Source: Hyaloscypha bicolor E
Taxonomy: Eukaryota > Ascomycota > Leotiomycetes > Helotiales > Hyaloscyphaceae
Direction: 5' to 3'
Assembly (NCBI RefSeq): GCF_002865645.1
Contig: NW_020194512.1
Location: 549,439 to 613,438, forward strand
Length of the DNA: 64,000 nt
Shown here: piece by piece, positions 59,554 to 64,000 of the stretch
Layout: every line of letters starts with the position of its first letter
Numbering within the stretch: position 1 is the stretch's first letter
Notes under the pieces: model-generated
Told to the model about the DNA's origin: nothing
Databases searched by the model: none
What the model saw: the letters and a program-made list of their open reading frames with translations, nothing else
Program-made: the position numbers and the translations under genes

Positions 59554-62500
59554 TTACCGCTTTCCAAAAAGCCATTTCGTTCGCCAGCGACGGCCGGGTT
59601 TCACCTGACCATCGCTAATCTCTAGCTCAGTTTCTGACTCTAACGGAGGTATGTTCTGTGTGTGCAAAATTTGTGGAGGCGATTCGGGTGGAGAAGAATT
59701 CCCTAGAGGGGAATTCTTTGCAGGTAACTTCTCTGGCCTTGAATCCGGAAGTTTGCTGACTTCGGTCCACAATCTTTGCCTCATAGACAACAAACGCGTC
59801 AGCATCATTGCGTGTCCAGGCTTGAAAATCTGTGAGAAAAGAGCCTCAATAGGGAGATTCTCATCTTGGACCTTAACTGTGGCGGTGGGATCTGCACCAC
59901 CACGAAGAAGCCTATCTATGACCATAAACCAAGTATTTCTCTCTTCGTCCAAGGGTGAGGGTTGCCTGTAAATCCGATCCAGGAATCGGATCCATATCGT
60001 GCCTCCTAGATTACTCTCGTCGTGGTTTGGGTCTGCGCCGTGTTCTAGGAGCAACTGCACTATATGGGGGTGTATGTACTCTTCATGCCCCAAACTATTA
60101 CACGAAGGTAGAAGTGCTACTTCAAGAAGCGCAGCTGCTTGATCCGACTGCACTGGCCTTGTTGTACCTTGGAGTTGTTGCTCCATGTTCAGGAGGCGGC
60201 ACTTCTGTATTACCAATGGATGAAGCGAGGGCAGAGCCGAACTTTGTTTTAGTTGGGTTTGTTTTGGCTGGGCAAGCCGCGTGATTGCATCTAGGGGTAA
60301 TGTTGGGGACGCTGGGTTGAGCTTCGTAGTTCGTCGAGCATAGTATGAGAAGTCCGAGAAAATCTTCTCCAGCTGCGTTGTCTCGAATGCCGACACAGCT
60401 TTAGCTTGAGCCAGTAATGCCTTGCAGAGAGTAAGACTAGGGTCAAAGGGCTTTTCCAATCGTTCGGCCAGCAATTTTTGAATATCGTCCATGCGAAGAA
60501 AGTCTCGAACAGTCCGATGTAGGAAGTCCACTTTATTTTTCGAGAAGATATCCGGATACGGATTGACTGATACGACTTCTAGCAGCCCTCTGCAACGAGC
60601 GTTCAAGCGCTTTTCCAGGTTGCCGCCCATCTTTTCTACTTCAAGAACGGAAAGAGGCTCAAGTTGAGCTTTGATCGCGAAGTCGGGATCTTCCTCGTCA
60701 AGAACGGAGTATAACCAAAGGGGTAGTTGCTCTGCTCCGCAAATGGCCATTTCAAATGCTTGGGTCGTCCCTTCCCAATAAACCTTGTCAACCTGACCGA
60801 GGATATGACGGAAAAACTTGTCGAGATCTGAAGGTAACTCGCGAAGTCTCTTCGTTAAGATCGAGATCGAATCCGCATTCGAAATCCCTTCTTTGAAGGA
60901 CTGAACAACAAGAACTACCCAGAGAAAGACTCCCTCAGCCTTTCCAACAATTTCTTCCACGAGATTCATGTAACGGGGATCTTCATTCTTGAGGAGAATG
61001 AAGGTCTTGTGTTCTTCAAGTTTTTCCCGAACGTACAGTCGAATATCATCTCTGGTAAGATCTTGGAGTTTGAGTGCTCTAGTCGGATCCCCATATGCAG
61101 TCTGGAAGGCCGGCCATGGTCGACTTGACAGACAGATTTTGATGTGGGCTGAGGTGGTAAAGTCGTTCAAGGTCTCAGTGATGTCTGTAGAGTAGCCATC
61201 GTACTCATCAAGCCCATCAATGAAAAAGCAAAATTTAGCGGATGTGATATCCGCTTTCACGAGTCGTTTGAGACCTCCCTTCAACTCGTCAAGAGTCCAG
61301 TCAGTCAAAACATGGCGATTGCCTTTTAGGCCCTGCAAATCCTTCCAACGAGACGGGAACGTGGTTCCGATTAAAGAAGGGCATTGCCGTAGCACTTCAA
61401 AAAGCAGGGATTGGAGCAAACCTTGCTGAGATTTCTGCATAGGTTTTCCAGCATTCCAGAAAAAGAAACATCCCGTTACCAATACTTGATGGCCTGCCCA
61501 TATTCGTAACGACGACTGCATTTTTGGGTGATTGACAAGATATTTCAGGAGCGTCGATTTTCCAGATCCAGGCTTTCCTGATATCCAGAAAATCCCGCTT
61601 TTGTAGCGCAGCCAGTCGATAAAATGATTCTGCGATACTTCATCGCTAATGCTTGTCCGAGGTTCCATAATCCAGTCGAAGGTCTTGATGTGGGCAATGG
61701 CGATATTCGATTCTCTCATTCTCATAGCTTCGAATTTCAGGCTGTGGAGAATATCCTGTTCAGTAGCTAAGGTACAGCCTGTCGTTGCCATATTGTGGAG
61801 CTTTGTCGAGAGTTTCTTCACATCGTCGTTATCGTAGGGTATGTTAATGACTGGAGCGACTAGGCGGCCTACTACGCCTTCTCGGAAATCTGGTTGCTGC
61901 AGAAGGCCTAACTCGGTGCTGCTGAGAGGTATATTCCGTTTCGAGTGACTTGTCGTAGAGGTATCCAGGTCACTGGCGATATTTTCGACTATATCTGACC
62001 TAAGCTCTGCTATGGAAAATGCCAGATAATCGAGCCGGTCAGACGTGTTCATGTTCATTTCCTTGCTTGTAGCACTAAGTTCTCGGATGTCTTTACTAAT
62101 GCTCGACTGCGTCTCACTACAAAGCAGTCAGCCAGTTGAAGGCAAGTAATAAAACTTTGACCATATACATCGCCTGAGTGGTCATGTTATTTCTGAAAGT
62201 ATATTGAATTTAAAAGCACTTACTTCGTCAGCTTGACAAGATGTAGTAACAACTGCGTCTGGAGCCGCCCTAGATTGGTCCGCAACTCCTCAATTGTATC
62301 CTTCTTCCACTCATCAGCCAATGCCTGATGGGCGCTTTGCAATATACGAGAGCCATGCTTGATCTTCAGTCTCTCCAGAACGGAAAGAAGCTTCTCTGCC
62401 TCAGTTTTACACGCATGAGCAACGCTCAAGATACCGGCATCAGGCTCCGAGTCACCAGGGTCAAAGCGAATGGCTAGCCCCTTAGTAAGGCTGCGAAGCT

Positions 62501-62654
62501 CGCCGGTGACTTGCTCGAGCGAGGCATTCTCTGCTGGCTCCCCTGGGTACGACCTGTATAGCTTCAAACTCTTTGCGACCATTTTGCCCGCGAAGTCAAC
62601 AAACTGGACAACATTGCCGGCTAGGCCGATGGCTATGAAGGGATCGAGGGCCAT
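59554..62654 (-). CDS. NACHT-domain STAND NTPase
   Basis: Exon 1 62224-62654 and exon 2 59554-62116 (107-nt intron) give 997 residues. The N-terminal domain (residues 1-145, MALDPFIAIGLAGNVVQFVDFAGK) is the helical fungal STAND type. The NACHT domain follows: Walker A GKPGSGKST at about 324-332, FFFWNAGKPMQKSQQGLLQSLL, Walker B FCFFIDGLDEYDG at about 439-451, then LSSRPW and HKTFILL-like helical parts. A region with LNARCRGLLEV and VDFLHRTVRDFL (the fungal DUF7791-type extension) comes next. The C-terminus has a poorly conserved ankyrin-like stretch (HIVQLLLEHGADPNHDE, VIDRLLRGGADPTAT). Such proteins act as signal-sensing switches in fungal non-self recognition and regulated cell death. The gene appears intact. 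Confidence 0.9.
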
Positions 62655-62750
62655 TTGGCCAAGGCTATCTTTTCACGCCTTTGAGGGGCTTCTAAGATTG
62701 GAAATCGAGCTAGGTCTCGATTGTTGGAGCTGGAGTGCAGGGTAAATGCA

Positions 62751-62783
62751 AATATCGACACGTACACGTTTCGAAAATGGAGT
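62751..62783. repeat. First copy of a 33-bp exact direct repeat
   Basis: The segment AAATATCGACACGTACACGT plus the following TTCGAAAATGGAG occurs here and again at 63967-64000, where the window ends, so the second copy may extend further. Confidence 0.85.
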
Positions 62784-63966
62784 TTTCCAGGATATAACTA
62801 CAATGTATCGATCTGCCCTCTCATCCTCAATTCCAGCAATGTGTTTGGGGTTTATATCTTCATTTCAGAAGGAGCAAAAGCTAACTGGAAAACCTGGCTT
62901 AACTCCCATTGGTGAAACGCAGGCCTCGAACTAGATTCATCCTAATTCCAGCATGTGTTGGGTTTATATCTTCATTTCAGAAGGACTAGAGCACTGGAAA
63001 AACCCGGCTTAACCCAGTGAAACGCAGGCTCGATAAACTCATCAATCCCAAACAGATAGGGTAAGTAAGTGCCAGACAACCTCTAAACACCCGAGACCAC
63101 TCTGGGGCCCACGATCCATCTATTTATACCATTGTAAGATAAAGATATGAAAAGACGTTACGGCTGACGCAAAGTGAGCATCAAATATTGGCGGTAAGAG
63201 ACGAGCAGACCGGTTAGCTAATCTACGTTACCAGAGAACATTACCATCAAGGTTACTCTTCAACCTTCAACCCGTTCTCCAGCCGCTTGCCACGAGCTGA
63301 GATGCGGGCTCGGGCCTCTTACTTATCTCAGACTCCATTTTGGCGACTCCGAACTCTCCAAGGATTAAACCATATCCCAGTTGAATGTTAATACGTGTGC
63401 CTCCTTGACCTACACCTTGGTAAGCGACCCGACCGGTAACTCTCTTTCACGGAGAAGCCTTTATAGTTTAGTAGCGTTTCTTGCGAGCTACAATATACTT
63501 CTGTTGCCGTATTTCATAGCCCTTATGTCCCGTAAAAATATTATATCAAATATATCCGATGATTTACGGGATATTCCAGAATGAAATTAAAAGGACATCG
63601 TTAAGAGTAAAGGATATTCGGGGAATATCCGAATAATTTTCACGGGATTCCGGAATTATACCCGAAATATATCGAATTATTTACGATTTGCGGGCTTCCC
63701 CGTATTACATATTATATACCCGCAAACGCTAAAAACCATCCCACCGTGCACGGCTCAGCATTCAGTATTCAGTATGCGAGCGACCACTAAACTAGGAATG
63801 CCGAAAGGCATCGTTGAGAGTAACCTATCTGATTCGCTCCGCTGTTTAATCCTTTAGCCTCGGCTACTCCGAACTTAACCCCGACACAAACTGTGCTGGA
63901 TAGAACTATAGGAGTCGGATTAGATAAGTATAGTATTTGACGAAGGAATAGTGGGGGGGGGGGGGG

Positions 63967-64000
63967 GAAATATCGACACGTACACGTTTCGAAAATGGAG
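63967..64000. repeat. Second copy of the 33-bp direct repeat, at the window end
   Basis: Exact match to the segment near 62751-62783, preceded here by a run of Gs. The unit between copies is about 1.2 kb. Confidence 0.85.

Larger units (their letters stand above)
62655..64000. other. Promoter of the NACHT gene and repeated terminal DNA
   Basis: The first 100-300 bp should be the NACHT promoter. Two imperfect copies of an about 100-bp segment lie at 62834-62932 and 62952-63035. AT-rich palindromic sequence (GGGATATTCC / GGAATATCC) occurs near 63570-63660. A G-run at 63951-63966 precedes a second copy of a 33-bp segment. Confidence 0.45.

Overview
The window looks like a chromosome segment of a filamentous ascomycete (Pezizomycotina; Leotiomycetes is my guess, not shown by the sequence). 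Reasons: genes with short introns of 45-107 nt and GT..AG ends, one GC..AG intron, HET/NACHT/DUF6594/SYLF-SH3 families, a fungal-type multicopper oxidase, and TA-rich transposon relics that look RIP-mutated. No bacterial operons, rRNA or convincing tRNA were seen. Many genes are spliced; I assembled exons by hand from splice sites and reading-frame continuity.

Layout. 0-9 kb: a zinc alcohol dehydrogenase (126-1359), convergent with a decayed MFS transporter (1394-2878, -), an inverted-repeat relic (3457-3890), a decayed GH5 endoglucanase (4441-5559) and a 1030-residue coiled-coil protein (5824-8916, -). 9-14.5 kb: accessory DNA with a TA-rich hAT element bounded by a perfect 8-bp duplication (10339-12964) and a small foldback (13922-14008). 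14.5-21 kb: a seven-exon multicopper oxidase (14570-16644), convergent with a secreted repeat-peptide precursor with Kex2-type sites (17245-17700, -), a HET-domain relic, and a secreted six-cysteine protein (20521-21031, -). 22.2 kb: a candidate structured RNA. 23.8-27 kb: a small NTF2-like protein and a frameshifted member of a fungal family. 28 kb: a kinase-like relic. 29-31.7 kb: an unusual protein with two aspartyl-protease-like motifs, a PETQPR repeat and C2H2 fingers. 32-36.3 kb: a DUF6594 membrane protein and a two-finger C2H2 regulator with a long, repeat-rich upstream region. 41.6-45 kb: a Ure2-type glutathione transferase and an NMN-adenylyltransferase-like nucleotidyltransferase.

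47.4-55.7 kb is a transposon zone. It holds an intact-looking MULE with a perfect 9-bp target duplication and a second terminal-inverted-repeat element nested in its right terminal repeat (50221-51005), a fragment of a ferric-reductase-like gene, and a degraded integrase-type (Ginger-like) element with long terminal inverted repeats (52533-55652). 55.8-62.7 kb is a group of STAND/allorecognition-type genes: a frameshifted STAND N-terminal domain gene, a broken SYLF-SH3 gene, and a full NACHT NTPase. The window ends in short direct repeats and a poly-G run.

The picture is a few working housekeeping or metabolic genes interspersed with heavily turned-over accessory DNA. The most interesting items are the repeat-peptide precursor, the double aspartyl-protease/zinc-finger gene, the STAND cluster beside transposons, the structured RNA candidate, and the nested MULE.
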